A stretch of 64,000 nt of DNA, taken from NCBI GenBank assembly GCA_025464445.1, contig JAODLY010000028.1:27439-91438 (forward strand), given 5' to 3'. The translations under genes were made by a program, and so were the position numbers. This document shows, piece by piece, positions 28,468 to 39,021 of the stretch. Each line of letters begins with the position of its first letter. Within the stretch, counting starts at the first letter, position 1. The DNA is from Rhodoglobus sp. (GTDB lineage: Bacteria > Actinomycetota > Actinomycetes > Actinomycetales > Microbacteriaceae). The notes beneath the pieces were generated by a model, which made no database searches, was not told the origin of the DNA, and saw nothing but the letters and a program-made list of their open reading frames with translations.

Positions 28468-30123
28468 ATGAAGAAACGCATACTCGCGGCGACCGCACTC
28501 GGTCTTGCCGCGGTCTTTGCGATCAGCGGTTGCTCGAATCCGGGCAACAGCTCGGACAACACGGGTAACCCTGTGCTCACGATCGGCATGCCGAACGGAA
28601 CGCAGACGGAGAACCACAACCCGTTCGTGAACACCTCGTCTGCCCAGTCGCTCGGCTACGCGTTCGCGATCTACGAGCCCCTGGTGCAGGTCAACCCCAC
28701 GAACCCGGCGATCAAGCCGGTGCCGTGGCTGGCCTCCGCCTACGAGTGGAACACCGACTACTCCCAGATCACGTTCACGGCACGTGACGGTGTCAAGTGG
28801 TCAGACGGCAAGGATTTCACCGCCGCCGACATCGCCTTCACGCTCAACCTGCTGAAGGACAATCCGGCAGCGAACCTCAACGCCTTGCCCTTCGACACGA
28901 TCACGACGGATGGCAACAAGGTCGTCGTCAAGTTCACGAGCGGCCAGTTCACCAACCAGTACAAGGCGATGAACCTGTTCGTCGTGCCCGAGCACCTCTG
29001 GAAGGATGTCGCAGACATCACGACAGACCTCAACCCGAAGCCAGTCGGCACCGGGCCGTACACGCTCAAGTCCTGGACGCCGCAGGCCGCGACCCTCGTC
29101 GCCAACCCGAACTACTGGGGTGGAACGCCCGCGGCGCCCGAACTGCGCTACAGCTCGTACACCAACAACGACGCCCTCACCACGGCGCTCGCGACCGGTG
29201 AGGTGCAGTGGGGTTGGACGTTCATCGCGGACATCGACACCGTCTACGTCTCGAAGGACCCCGCAAACAACAAGTTCTGGGCTCCTGCCGGGCTCGGCGT
29301 CGACGCGCTGTTCCTGAACACGACGACGAAGCCGTTCAACAACGCGGCAGTGCGCCAGGCCCTGAACCTCGTGGTCGACCGCCAGGTAATCCAGCAGCAG
29401 GCGACATCCGGGGTATTCCCCCCGCTCGAGAACGTCACGGGCATGCCGCTGCCGGCCGGGGACAACTACCTCGCCTCCGCGTACAAGGGCGACAACTATG
29501 CGGTCGACGTGACCAAGGCGAAGCAGATTCTTGCGGATGCCGGCTACACCCTCAACGGTGACGTGCTCAGCGACCCTGACGGGCAGCCGGTCACATTCAC
29601 GCTGACAAACCCGGCAGGCTGGAACGACTACCTCACGGAGCTGCAGATAGTCGCAGATGCCGCGAAGCAACTCGGCATCAGCGCAACCGTCGAGGCGGCA
29701 AACGTGGACGCATGGTTCAACGACATCGGAAACGGCAACTTCCAGGCGTCGATGCACTGGACGGACTCCGGCCCCACGCCGTGGGACATGTACTCGGACA
29801 TCGCAGACGGGGCGAAGTTGTTCCCGATCGGCGAGAAGGCCAACTGGAACTTCGGTCGCTACGACAACGCGGAGTTGACGAAGGCTCTCGAGACCTACGC
29901 GACGACCACGGACGAGGCCGAACGCCAGGCGGCGATCGAGAAGGTACAGCAGATCTTCGTGACCGATGTGCCCGCAATCCCCGTTGTCACCCGCCCGGCG
30001 GCCGCCGAGTACTCCACAAAGAACTACATCGGATGGCCGGATGACTCGAACCCGTACAACCAGCCCCAGCCCACAGGTCCACAGGCATCGCAGATCCTGA
30101 TAAACCTCAAGCCGGCTAAGTAG
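28468..30123 (+). CDS. ABC transporter substrate-binding lipoprotein (SBP_bac_5)
   Basis: [12 protein letters not shown] lipobox; [13 protein letters not shown]. Confidence 0.92.
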   Translation: MKKRILAATALGLAAVFAISGCSNPGNSSDNTGNPVLTIGMPNGTQTENHNPFVNTSSAQSLGYAFAIYEPLVQVNPTNPAIKPVPWLASAYEWNTDYSQITFTARDGVKWSDGKDFTAADIAFTLNLLKDNPAANLNALPFDTITTDGNKVVVKFTSGQFTNQYKAMNLFVVPEHLWKDVADITTDLNPKPVGTGPYTLKSWTPQAATLVANPNYWGGTPAAPELRYSSYTNNDALTTALATGEVQWGWTFIADIDTVYVSKDPANNKFWAPAGLGVDALFLNTTTKPFNNAAVRQALNLVVDRQVIQQQATSGVFPPLENVTGMPLPAGDNYLASAYKGDNYAVDVTKAKQILADAGYTLNGDVLSDPDGQPVTFTLTNPAGWNDYLTELQIVADAAKQLGISATVEAANVDAWFNDIGNGNFQASMHWTDSGPTPWDMYSDIADGAKLFPIGEKANWNFGRYDNAELTKALETYATTTDEAERQAAIEKVQQIFVTDVPAIPVVTRPAAAEYSTKNYIGWPDDSNPYNQPQPTGPQASQILINLKPAK

Positions 30124-30184
30124 CATCGCCAGGCGGTGGCCAGGTCGTACAGGCCCGGCCACCGCCCCAACTCCCCAGGAAGAC

Positions 30185-31231
30185 ATGAGCAACGAAGCCC
30201 CCGATCCCGACGACAATGGCATCGCGCTGGAAGCCACAGGCCTCGAGAAACTCTTCCCCGTACGCGGTCTGCGCGGCCGGGCTGTACACGCCGTCGACGG
30301 GGTCGACATCCGTCTCGACCGGGGCCGCGTCGTCGCACTGGTCGGCGAGTCGGGTTCGGGCAAGTCGACGATCGCCAAGCTGCTCGCCCTGCTCATCCCG
30401 CGCACCGGCGGTGACCTTCGGCTCGACGGCGAACCGATCTCCGGCCGCGGGCGGCGCGCATTCCGTGCGTACAGCCGCAGGGTGCAGTTGATCTTCCAGG
30501 ACCCGTTCGCCTCGCTGAACCCCGTGCACACCGTGCGCTACACGCTGACCAGGAGCGTGCGGATCCATCGGGGCGCGCTGCGCGGTGCGGCCCTCGAGAG
30601 CGCGCTCGAACTGCTGCTCGACCGGGTGCAGCTGCGTCCGGCATCCCGCTACCTCGAGAAGTTTCCGCATGAACTGTCCGGCGGGCAGCGACAGCGGGTG
30701 GCGATAGCCCGCGCCCTCGCCGCCAACCCCGAGGTGCTGCTGGCGGATGAGCCGGTGTCGATGCTCGACGTGTCGATCAGGCTGGGCATCCTGAACCTGC
30801 TCAAAGACCTGCGCGACGACCTCAACCTCGCGATCCTCTACATCACCCACGACATCGCGTCTGCGCGGTACTTCGCCGACCGCACCTCCGTGATGTATGC
30901 AGGACGGATCGTGGAGACCGGGGACAGCGAGTCGGTCACGCAGCGGCCCGCGCATCCATACACTCGGCTGCTCATCGACTCCGCACCGGATCCCGACCAA
31001 CTCACGAAAGCGGCCCGCAAAGCGCGCGGTGAAGCGCCATCGCTGGTAACTCCCCCGGCGGGATGCCGCTTCAACCCGCGCTGCCAGTTCGCCACCGATC
31101 TCTGCCGCACCGAGAACCCGCCCCTGCTCGACGTGGACACCGGGCGCCAGGCCGCCTGCTGGGGATACTCCGACCGGCAGGACAGGCCCGTGCTCGACGA
31201 CACCCTCGTGGGCGGGAGGGTTTCGTCGTGA
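30185..31231 (+). CDS. ABC transporter ATP-binding protein (Dpp/OppF-like)
   Basis: [14 protein letters not shown]...[17 protein letters not shown]-terminal oligopeptide-ABC Cys motif. Confidence 0.92.
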   Translation: MSNEAPDPDDNGIALEATGLEKLFPVRGLRGRAVHAVDGVDIRLDRGRVVALVGESGSGKSTIAKLLALLIPRTGGDLRLDGEPISGRGRRAFRAYSRRVQLIFQDPFASLNPVHTVRYTLTRSVRIHRGALRGAALESALELLLDRVQLRPASRYLEKFPHELSGGQRQRVAIARALAANPEVLLADEPVSMLDVSIRLGILNLLKDLRDDLNLAILYITHDIASARYFADRTSVMYAGRIVETGDSESVTQRPAHPYTRLLIDSAPDPDQLTKAARKARGEAPSLVTPPAGCRFNPRCQFATDLCRTENPPLLDVDTGRQAACWGYSDRQDRPVLDDTLVGGRVSS

Positions 31232-32208
31232 GGTTCCTGGCCAGGCGGTTCATCTTCTACGTCATCACGGCGTGGGCAGCGATCACCATCAACTTCTTCA
31301 TCCCGCGCGCGATGGAAGGCAACCCTGTCGACGCGCTGCTCGCCCGTTACCAGGGGCAGGTGAGCCCTGACGCGATCAGGGCGCTCACCGTGCTCTTCGG
31401 CCTCGACAAGAACCAGAGCCTCTGGGACCAGTACGTGCAGTACTGGCAACTACTGTTCTCCGGCAATCTCGGGCTGTCGTTCACGTTCTTCCCGACGCCG
31501 GTCGCCACCGTCGTGCAGCAGTCACTGCCCTGGACGCTCGGCCTCGTTGGCCTCTCCACGGTCATCAGCTTCTTCGTCGGCACCCTGATCGGCACGGCGA
31601 TCGGCTGGAAACGCGGCACCTGGGCCGACGGCCTGCTGCCGGTCGCGACGTTCTTCTCCGCCGTGCCCTACTTCTGGCTCGGCCTGCTCGCGATCATGCT
31701 GTTCTCACTCACCCTCAAGCTGCTGCCTGCTGCACAGGGCTACGACCCCGGGCTCATCCCGAACCTTGACTTCATATTCATCGGTTCGGTGATCCAGCAC
31801 GGCATCCTGCCCGCCCTGACCATCGTGCTGTCGTCGATCGCCGGCTGGATGCTCGGTATGCGCAACATGATGGTCACCGTCACGAGCGAGGACTACGTGA
31901 GTGTCGCGCAGGCGAAGGGCCTGAGCGAACGCCGCATAATGTTCGGCTATGCGGCGCGCAACGCGATCTTGCCGCAGATCTCCGGCTTCGCCCTCTCGCT
32001 CGGCTTCATCGTGAGCGGCACACTCGTGATGGAGATGGTGTTCTCCTACCCCGGCATCGGTTTCGTTCTCTACCAGGCGGTCTCGGCGAAGGACTACCCG
32101 CTCATGCAGGGAGTCTTTCTCGTGATCACGCTCTCCGTGCTCGTGGCCAACATCATCGCCGACCTCGTCTACACGCTCCTCGATCCCCGCACCCGGCAGG
32201 AGGGCTGA
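31228..32208 (+). CDS. ABC transporter permease
   Basis: DppB-like; GTG start overlapping previous stop; [21 protein letters not shown] loop. Confidence 0.9.
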   Translation: MRFLARRFIFYVITAWAAITINFFIPRAMEGNPVDALLARYQGQVSPDAIRALTVLFGLDKNQSLWDQYVQYWQLLFSGNLGLSFTFFPTPVATVVQQSLPWTLGLVGLSTVISFFVGTLIGTAIGWKRGTWADGLLPVATFFSAVPYFWLGLLAIMLFSLTLKLLPAAQGYDPGLIPNLDFIFIGSVIQHGILPALTIVLSSIAGWMLGMRNMMVTVTSEDYVSVAQAKGLSERRIMFGYAARNAILPQISGFALSLGFIVSGTLVMEMVFSYPGIGFVLYQAVSAKDYPLMQGVFLVITLSVLVANIIADLVYTLLDPRTRQEG

Positions 32209-32211
32209 CCC

Positions 32212-33186
32212 ATGGCCATCGACCTCACGATAACGGCGCCGGATGTCACGACCGCCGCCGTGGCCGGGCGCGCGGCCCGGCACCGCTTCGTCTTCCTGCG
32301 CAACGGCAAGGCGATAACGGGCGTCGCCATCCTCGGCTTCTTCGCGATCATCGCGATCATCGGCCAGTTCATCGCCCCATACGACCCCGACACCCTCGGG
32401 CCGGACATCATGCAGCCGCCGTCGGCCGCGCACTGGCTGGGCACGACGAACCTCGGCCAGGACATCCTGTCCCAGCTGCTTATCGGCACCCGCGGCGTGA
32501 TGATCGTCGGATTCGCGGCCGGCATCATCGCCACGATCCTGGCAATAATCATCGGGGTCAGCGCCGGCTATGCCGGCGGGGTTGTCGACGAGGTGCTGTC
32601 TGCCGTCTCGAACATCTTCCTCGTCATCCCGGCGCTACCGTTGATCATCATCATCACCGGGCAGTTGCCGGGCGGCGGCGAGGTGGTCATCTCGCTCGTG
32701 ATCGCGGTCACCGGCTGGGCGTGGGGGTCGCGCATCCTGCGCGCGCAGACGCTCTCTCTGCGAAAACGCGACTTCGTCGAGGCATCCCGTGCAAACGGCG
32801 AGTCGATATTCCGCATCATCGGTTTCGAGATCCTGCCCAACCTCACGGCGATCATCGTCTCGAGCTTCATCGGCACCGTGACGTTCGCGATCCTGTCCCA
32901 GATCACGCTCGCGTTCATCGGCGTCACTTCGATCAGCGAATGGAACTGGGGAACGATCCTGTTCTGGGCGCAGTCGAACCAGGCGCTGGCCCGTGGCGCC
33001 TGGTGGTGGTTCGTCCCAGCCGGGTTGTGCATCGCCCTGCTCGGGATGAGCCTGGCGCTCATCAACTTCGGAATCGACGAGTTCATCAACCCCAGGCTGC
33101 GCAGCACCGGCCAGAACGCGAAGGCGATGCGCCGCCGCGGCATCGTCGCGCGCATCGGATTCACCCCCGTGGTGCGCAAGAGATGA
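32212..33186 (+). CDS. ABC transporter permease
   Basis: DppC-like; FVEASRANGESIFRIIGFEILPN EAA loop. Confidence 0.9.
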   Translation: MAIDLTITAPDVTTAAVAGRAARHRFVFLRNGKAITGVAILGFFAIIAIIGQFIAPYDPDTLGPDIMQPPSAAHWLGTTNLGQDILSQLLIGTRGVMIVGFAAGIIATILAIIIGVSAGYAGGVVDEVLSAVSNIFLVIPALPLIIIITGQLPGGGEVVISLVIAVTGWAWGSRILRAQTLSLRKRDFVEASRANGESIFRIIGFEILPNLTAIIVSSFIGTVTFAILSQITLAFIGVTSISEWNWGTILFWAQSNQALARGAWWWFVPAGLCIALLGMSLALINFGIDEFINPRLRSTGQNAKAMRRRGIVARIGFTPVVRKR

Positions 33187-34256
33187 GTACAGTGCTCCCC
33201 ACCCCAGCCACGGTGAAAACCGGTGAGCCCGTGCTGCAGATCAGGAACCTCGTCGTCGACTACGGGTACGGCGACGACCCGACCCATGTGCTGCGCGAGG
33301 TGTCCCTCACGCTCAACAAGGGCGAGGTACTCGGGCTTGCCGGCGAGTCCGGCTGCGGCATGTCCACGCTGGCGTACGCTGCGTCGCGGTTGCTGCCTCC
33401 GCCGGGCATCATCACCGGCGGCGAGGTGCTGTTCACGCGGCGCGACGGCTCCGTCGTCGACATCCTCAAGCTCAGCGACAAGGAGCTGCGGGCCGCGCGC
33501 TGGAATGACATCGCAATCGTCTTCCAGGGTGCGATGAACTCGCTCAACCCGGTGTATCGGGTCAGCAAACAGCTCACCGATGTGATCGCGACCCATCGTC
33601 CAGCGCTCTCGCGTCGCGAGCTGGATGACCGGGCGGCCGAGCTCCTCGAGCTGGTGGGCATCTCCCCGGACCGGCTGCGGTCATTTCCACACCAGCTCTC
33701 CGGCGGCATGCGCCAGCGGGTGATGATCGCGATGGCGCTCGCCCTCGAGCCGCAGGTGCTCATCATGGACGAGCCAACGACTGCACTCGATGTCGTGATG
33801 CAGCGCCAGATCGTCGAGCAGATCACCGACCTGCGCGAACGCCTCGGCTTCGCCGTGATCTTCATCACACACGATGTGTCCCTGCTCATCGAGGTGGCCG
33901 ACCGCATCGCGATCATGTACGCGGGCGAGATCGTGGAGAGCGCGACCGCGAGCGAGGTGTACCGGATGCCGCGGCATCCGTACTCCGACGGGCTCCTGGG
34001 CTCGTTCCCCCCGCTGCACGGTCCGCGTCGTGAGCTGGGCGGCATCCCGGGATCACCGCCGGATCTCGCGAAACCGATCGACGGCTGCCCTTACGCCGAC
34101 CGCTGCCCGTTCGCGTTCGACCGCTGCAGGGTCGAGAATCCTGCGCTCAAACAGACGGTATTCGCCGACCTGGAGCCGGAGCGTCTCGTGGCCTGCCACC
34201 TGCACGACCTGCCGTTGGCCAAAGTGCCGGTGCAGCTCACCCGCCGTCCCGCCTGA
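33183..34256 (+). CDS. ABC transporter ATP-binding protein (Dpp/OppD-like)
   Basis: GESGCGMSTLAYAASRLL; LSGGMRQRVMIAMALALEPQVLIMDEPTTALD. Confidence 0.9.
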   Translation: MSTVLPTPATVKTGEPVLQIRNLVVDYGYGDDPTHVLREVSLTLNKGEVLGLAGESGCGMSTLAYAASRLLPPPGIITGGEVLFTRRDGSVVDILKLSDKELRAARWNDIAIVFQGAMNSLNPVYRVSKQLTDVIATHRPALSRRELDDRAAELLELVGISPDRLRSFPHQLSGGMRQRVMIAMALALEPQVLIMDEPTTALDVVMQRQIVEQITDLRERLGFAVIFITHDVSLLIEVADRIAIMYAGEIVESATASEVYRMPRHPYSDGLLGSFPPLHGPRRELGGIPGSPPDLAKPIDGCPYADRCPFAFDRCRVENPALKQTVFADLEPERLVACHLHDLPLAKVPVQLTRRPA

Positions 34257-34279
34257 CGTGGCCCGACGTCCGCGGCTCG

Positions 34280-35737
34280 CTACTCTCCCGTAGGCACCTG
34301 AACCACCAGGGACCGACGAGAACGCCGCCGCGGCACCACCGCGACCACCAGCCCCGCGAACGCCACCGCGGTACTCAGGATGAGTCCGGGACGGAACTGG
34401 TCCAGCAACACGCCAGCGGAGGCCTCGGCAGAAGCGGGCCCGCCCGCGATCAGGGCCGTGGTCACGGCCAGCACCAACGCAGCACCGACCTGCGAACTGC
34501 TCTGCACGAGCCCGGCAGCGAGCCCCTGCTCACCGTCCGCGATCCCGCTGGTGGCCTGCACCTGGATGGAGGGGAACCCGAGACCGAATCCGACGCCGAG
34601 CAGCAACACGGACGGAAGGATGTCCAGCAGGTAGTTCGGCGAAGGATCCACGCGGAGGAACAGCAGGTAGCCGGCCGACAGCGACGCGAGCGCAACGATG
34701 ATGAGCAGGCGCGGGCCGAACCTGTCGATGAACCGGTCGGCGAACGGAGCGGTCGCGACCACGACCAGTCCGGTGGGCAGAAGCGAGAGCGCCATGTTCA
34801 GCGGGGACCAACCCAGCACCGACTGGAGGTAGATCGTCAGGATGAACTGGAAGCTCACGTACGAGCCGAACAGGGCGATCGCACTGAGGTTGGCGCGGGC
34901 CACCAGGCCCTGCCGCAGGATGCCGAACCGGATCAGCGGGTGCCGCACCCGGAGCTCGATAAGCGCGAAAGCCGCGAGCACGAGAGCGGATGCGACAAGT
35001 CCGCCGATCGTCTGCAGCGACCCCCAGCCGACGCCGGGGGCGGAGACGACCGTGTACACGAGCGTGAGCATGCCGACGGCGAGCGTGAGCGCCCCCCAGA
35101 AGTCGTGCCCGCTACCGGTGACGCGCTTGTCGCGTGGTACGAAGAACAGCCCGAGTACCAGCGCGGCGACGGCGAAGGGCACGGAGAAGAGGAACGTCCA
35201 GCGCCAGCTCAGGCTGGTCATCAACCCGCCCACGATGAGCCCGAGCGAGAATCCACTCGCCGCAAAGGTCGTGAAGATCGAGATGGCCTTGTTGCGGGGG
35301 GCGCCTTCGGCGAAATTCGTCGTGATCAGCGAGAAGGCTGCCGGAGCAGTGAACGCAGCGGCCACGCCCTTCACGAAGCGAGTAGCAATGAGGATGGCGG
35401 GGTCATCCACGAGGCCACCGAGCAAGGAGGCCGCCGCGAAGACGCCGAGTGCGATCAGGAGGATGCGGCGGCGACCCAACAGGTCGGCAAGTCGTCCGCC
35501 GAGAAGCAGCAGGCTGCCGTACCCGAGCACGTAGGCAGAGACGAGCCACTGCAGGCTGCTCGTTTCGAGCGAGAGTTCGGTTCCGATCGACGGCAACGCG
35601 ACGCCGACCATCGAGACGTCGAGGCCATCGAGGGCAACCACGATGCACACGACGAGTAGGAGGAGCCAGCTGCCACGCGACCACCTGTCGCTGGTCGCTG
35701 GGGATATGTGTTCGCTGAGAGTCTGAGTGGTGGACAT
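34280..35737 (-). CDS. MFS drug-type transporter
   Basis: LDGLDVSMVGVALPSIGTELSLETSSLQWLVSAYVLGYGSLLLLGGRLADLLGRRR. Confidence 0.92.
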   Translation of the reverse strand: MSTTQTLSEHISPATSDRWSRGSWLLLLVVCIVVALDGLDVSMVGVALPSIGTELSLETSSLQWLVSAYVLGYGSLLLLGGRLADLLGRRRILLIALGVFAAASLLGGLVDDPAILIATRFVKGVAAAFTAPAAFSLITTNFAEGAPRNKAISIFTTFAASGFSLGLIVGGLMTSLSWRWTFLFSVPFAVAALVLGLFFVPRDKRVTGSGHDFWGALTLAVGMLTLVYTVVSAPGVGWGSLQTIGGLVASALVLAAFALIELRVRHPLIRFGILRQGLVARANLSAIALFGSYVSFQFILTIYLQSVLGWSPLNMALSLLPTGLVVVATAPFADRFIDRFGPRLLIIVALASLSAGYLLFLRVDPSPNYLLDILPSVLLLGVGFGLGFPSIQVQATSGIADGEQGLAAGLVQSSSQVGAALVLAVTTALIAGGPASAEASAGVLLDQFRPGLILSTAVAFAGLVVAVVPRRRSRRSLVVQVPTGE

Positions 35738-35803
35738 CGCTTCAACATACATGCACCGTCATATATTTACAATTCATCGAATGCAACAGAATGTAATGCG
35801 CGC

Positions 35804-35820
35804 GCATACCATGCGTATGC
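35804..35820. promoter_or_regulatory. Candidate MarR operator in MFS/MarR divergent intergenic region
   Basis: gcatac-catgc-gtatgc. Confidence 0.45.
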
Positions 35821-35844
35821 ATATTTGTGAGCTATAATCTCTGC

Positions 35845-36222
35845 ATGACAAAGACCACGCGCGACGACGTCGTCGAAGAGTGGCGCGACCAGCAGCGGGC
35901 CTACCACGCGACCGCTTCGGTGTTGGATCGAGCGCTCGAGCAGGAATTCGACCTGGGCCTGAGCGAATTCGAGATCCTCGACCTGGTCTGGGAATCCAAC
36001 ACCGACGAGTGCACGATGCGTGACCTCGTCGACCTCACCCCGATGACGCAAAGCGCGCTGTCACGGGTCGTCGACCGCCTCACTCGAGCCGGGCTGATCG
36101 GCCGGAATGAGTGCAGTTACGATCGACGCTCGATGTTCGTGTCACTCACCCCCGAGGGCGTCTCCGTTCACGCACGGGCGAAGAAGGTCTACCGCAAGCT
36201 GTTGGCCGACGAACTGGGCTGA
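35845..36222 (+). CDS. MarR family regulator
   Basis: CTMRDLVDLTPMTQSALSRVVDRLTRAGLIGRNECSYDRRSMFVSLTPEG. Confidence 0.9.
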   Translation: MTKTTRDDVVEEWRDQQRAYHATASVLDRALEQEFDLGLSEFEILDLVWESNTDECTMRDLVDLTPMTQSALSRVVDRLTRAGLIGRNECSYDRRSMFVSLTPEGVSVHARAKKVYRKLLADELG

Positions 36223-36287
36223 CGGATACCGCTGACTACGGCTCTCAGGCCTTGATAGTGGCGCGGATTCGCGCCTAACCTCGAAGC

Positions 36288-36560
36288 ATGTGCCGCAACA
36301 TCCACGTCCTTCACAATTTCGAGCCGGCCGCGAACGGCGAAGAGGTTCACGCCGCCGCCCTGCAATACGTGCGCAAGGTCAGCGGGTCGACAAAACCCTC
36401 CAAGGCGAACACAGAGGCCTTCGAGCGCGCCGTCCACGAGATCGCGCACATCACCCAGCACCTGCTCGAGGATCTCGTCGCGACGTCTCCGCCCAAAGAC
36501 CGCGAGGTCGAGGCGGCGAAGGCTCGCGAACGTTCCGCGAAGCGGTTCGCGACCGCCTAG
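36288..36560 (+). CDS. DUF2277-family protein
   Basis: MCRNIHVLHNFEPAANGEEVHAAALQYVRKVSG. Confidence 0.85.
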   Translation: MCRNIHVLHNFEPAANGEEVHAAALQYVRKVSGSTKPSKANTEAFERAVHEIAHITQHLLEDLVATSPPKDREVEAAKARERSAKRFATA

Positions 36561-37112
36561 CTACGCCTTGGTGACGGTCGCGCTCACCGGCGTCGCGTTG
36601 GCGAAGAGGTCGAGCACGGGGCAATGCGCGTCGACCACGGCGCGCAGTTCCTGGTAGCGATCTTCGGTTTCCGGGCCTGTAATCGTGATGGCGAGGCGAA
36701 TGGCGGTGAAGCCTGCGCGCACCGACTCGTCGATGCCGAAAAGCCTGGCCGCGTCGAGGTCGCCTTCTGCGTCGATGGTGATGTCGTCCACCTGGATTCC
36801 GAGCGCCTGTGCATACAGTCGGTAGACGACCACCTGGCAGGAGACGAGGGCTCCAAGAGCGAACTCGACCGGACTGGCGGCGACATCGTCCCCGGCGAGG
36901 GCCGCAGGCTCATCGACGAGGAATGCGTGCTTGCCCGCGCTTATCGCGGTCGCGACGGCTCCCTCGCCTACGCCCCTGACGCGATAGGTGAGGTGGGCGG
37001 CGGTGCGGTCAGCGGCTATGCGGCCGCCCCACGCCGTGCCTGCCGCAGTGAGGCGATCTGACCGCTCGGAGGCGGTGACGGGCGGGACGGTGTTCGTGTC
37101 GAGAAGTGTCAT
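36561..37112 (-). CDS. OsmC family protein
   Basis: SPVEFALGALVSCQVVVYRLYAQALGIQVDDITIDAEGDLD. Confidence 0.88.
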   Translation of the reverse strand: MTLLDTNTVPPVTASERSDRLTAAGTAWGGRIAADRTAAHLTYRVRGVGEGAVATAISAGKHAFLVDEPAALAGDDVAASPVEFALGALVSCQVVVYRLYAQALGIQVDDITIDAEGDLDAARLFGIDESVRAGFTAIRLAITITGPETEDRYQELRAVVDAHCPVLDLFANATPVSATVTKA

Positions 37113-37272
37113 GCGGCGACTGTAGGGCGCCTGCCGCGACCCCCGCTGAGTGTGACGTAACCCCACGACTCCTGGCGTAACACCTATCGCCGGTTAAGGT
37201 CGCTGGGCGGCGAAGGGGCACCTGCGCCGCGCCCGAAGCGGGCCACGCGCGGAGATGGCGGCCAGGGTCAAA

Positions 37273-37333
37273 CGCTCTTGGCCGTCAGCACATTCGTGAG
37301 GGGTCCGAACAAATGTGCTGACGGACAGGAGTG
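37273..37333. repeat. 61-bp palindromic element, copy 2 (21/25 paired; 11-nt loop)
   Basis: cgctcttggccgtcagcacattcgt-gaggggtccga-acaaatgtgctgacggacaggagtg. Confidence 0.85.
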
Positions 37334-37485
37334 CACGAAAGGGGCGGGCGGGACGCGAGCCAAAGGCCGGACGATGGCGCGAGCGGGCGGCGGCCCGCGG
37401 TCGGGCAGGCGGGCCGGGCGGGCGCGCGCGCGGGAACATTAGCAGACGGCTTCTATTGGACGGATATTAGCGTTATCCTTATCTC

Positions 37486-38160
37486 ATGACGAAACAACCC
37501 ATCGGCGTCGCAGTGATCGCGGATCTCGTCGGGTCCCGCGCCCAGCCCGACCGCGCGCTAGCGCAACGGCTCATGGTGGAGGCGTTCGACGAGGTCAACC
37601 GGGAGGTGCCCGCTGTGCAGCCCCTCGCCCCCACCGTCGGCGACGAGAGCCAGGGGCTGTACGCGAGCGTCGAGGCGGCCATCCTCGGGACGCTGCTGCT
37701 GCGCCTCGTGTTGCCCGCCCCGCTCGACCTGCGGTTCGGCATCGGCGTCGGGCAGTACCGCACGGTGAGCGGGGAGGTCTCCGACGTGATCCAGGACGGG
37801 AGCGCCTGGTGGGCGGCGCGAGCCGCGATCGTCGAGACGAAGAAAAGGGAGCGCCGCGCCATCCCGTCGTTGCGCACCTGGTATCGGCTCGACCCGGAGC
37901 ATGATGGATGGGACATGACACCACCACAGGAAGCCGCGACCAATGCCTACCTGCTCGCTCGCGACCAGCTCGTGACCGGCATGGACGACCGGTACCGCAA
38001 GCGCCTGCTCGGGCTCATGCGCGGCGAGACGCAGGAGAGCCTGGCCAGGGCCGAAGGTGTGACCCAGTCCGCGATCTCCCAAAGCATGCACCGGTCTGGC
38101 GCATTCGCCGTGCTCGCCGGCAGCGAGCTGTTCGGCCTGCGCCCGGGGGCCGGCGCGTGA
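37486..38160 (+). CDS. SatD-family protein
   Basis: GVAVIADLVGSRAQPDRALAQRLMVEAFDEVN...GDESQGLYAS. Confidence 0.75.
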   Translation: MTKQPIGVAVIADLVGSRAQPDRALAQRLMVEAFDEVNREVPAVQPLAPTVGDESQGLYASVEAAILGTLLLRLVLPAPLDLRFGIGVGQYRTVSGEVSDVIQDGSAWWAARAAIVETKKRERRAIPSLRTWYRLDPEHDGWDMTPPQEAATNAYLLARDQLVTGMDDRYRKRLLGLMRGETQESLARAEGVTQSAISQSMHRSGAFAVLAGSELFGLRPGAGA

Positions 38161-38906
38161 TCGTGCTCGCCGTGCTCCTGGCCGGCATCGGCGCAGCGGA
38201 TGCCGCAGGCGCCGCAGTCACCACAACGGGGCGGGCCCGCACACTCGTGTCGCTCGTATCCGGGGCGCTCGTGGTGGCCCTCGGCACCTGGGGCGCCGGG
38301 CTCGCGGCGGGGTGGGGACTCGTCACCTTCGCGCTGCTCGTGCTGTGGGTCACCTCGACAACCGACGGCTCGGCGACTGTGCCCGCTGCTGTCGCCTCGG
38401 CATCCGTGCGGGCATACCCGTGGCCGATCGTCGGCCTCGCGGTCGCCGTCGGAGCGGCATTCGTGCTCTCGCCACGCCTGCCGCTCGCGAACGGCTGGCT
38501 CACCGACTGGTACTCGTCGCTGGCGATCAGCGGGCTCGCGGGTGTGCGGTTCGAAACGTTCGCCGTGGCGGTCGCCGCCGTCGTGTTCCTCGTCGAATCG
38601 GCAAACCTCATCGTGCGGATGGTGCTCGTCAGTTCGCTCGCGCCCGGGGCAAAGCCGGAGGCGCAGCTCAAAGGCGGGCGCATTCTCGGGCCGATCGAGC
38701 GGGTGTTCATCTTCGCGATGGCACTCACCGGGCAGTTCCTGGCGATCAGCGCGATAGTCGCGGCCAAGAGCATCCTGCGGTTCCCGGAAGTGTCGAACGA
38801 CGAGAAGAACCACGGGAGGGGCTCGGCCGCCGAATATGTGCTCGTCGGCAGCTTCGTGAGTTGGGGTATCGCCGTGCTGCTCGTCGCGCTAGTAGCGAAT
38901 AGCTGA
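38157..38906 (+). CDS. Multi-pass membrane protein coupled to SatD
   Basis: GTGA start/stop overlap; several TM helices. Confidence 0.7.
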   Translation: MIVLAVLLAGIGAADAAGAAVTTTGRARTLVSLVSGALVVALGTWGAGLAAGWGLVTFALLVLWVTSTTDGSATVPAAVASASVRAYPWPIVGLAVAVGAAFVLSPRLPLANGWLTDWYSSLAISGLAGVRFETFAVAVAAVVFLVESANLIVRMVLVSSLAPGAKPEAQLKGGRILGPIERVFIFAMALTGQFLAISAIVAAKSILRFPEVSNDEKNHGRGSAAEYVLVGSFVSWGIAVLLVALVANS

Positions 38907-39021
38907 TATTCGGCCGATATAAGTCCGAATGGCCCCTCGTACCCGAACGAGAGGCCATTCGATGTCGCTCCATCGCGAATGCGGTGTGCGAGCGCCCGTT
39001 ACCCGCGGGCAAACCTGGAAG

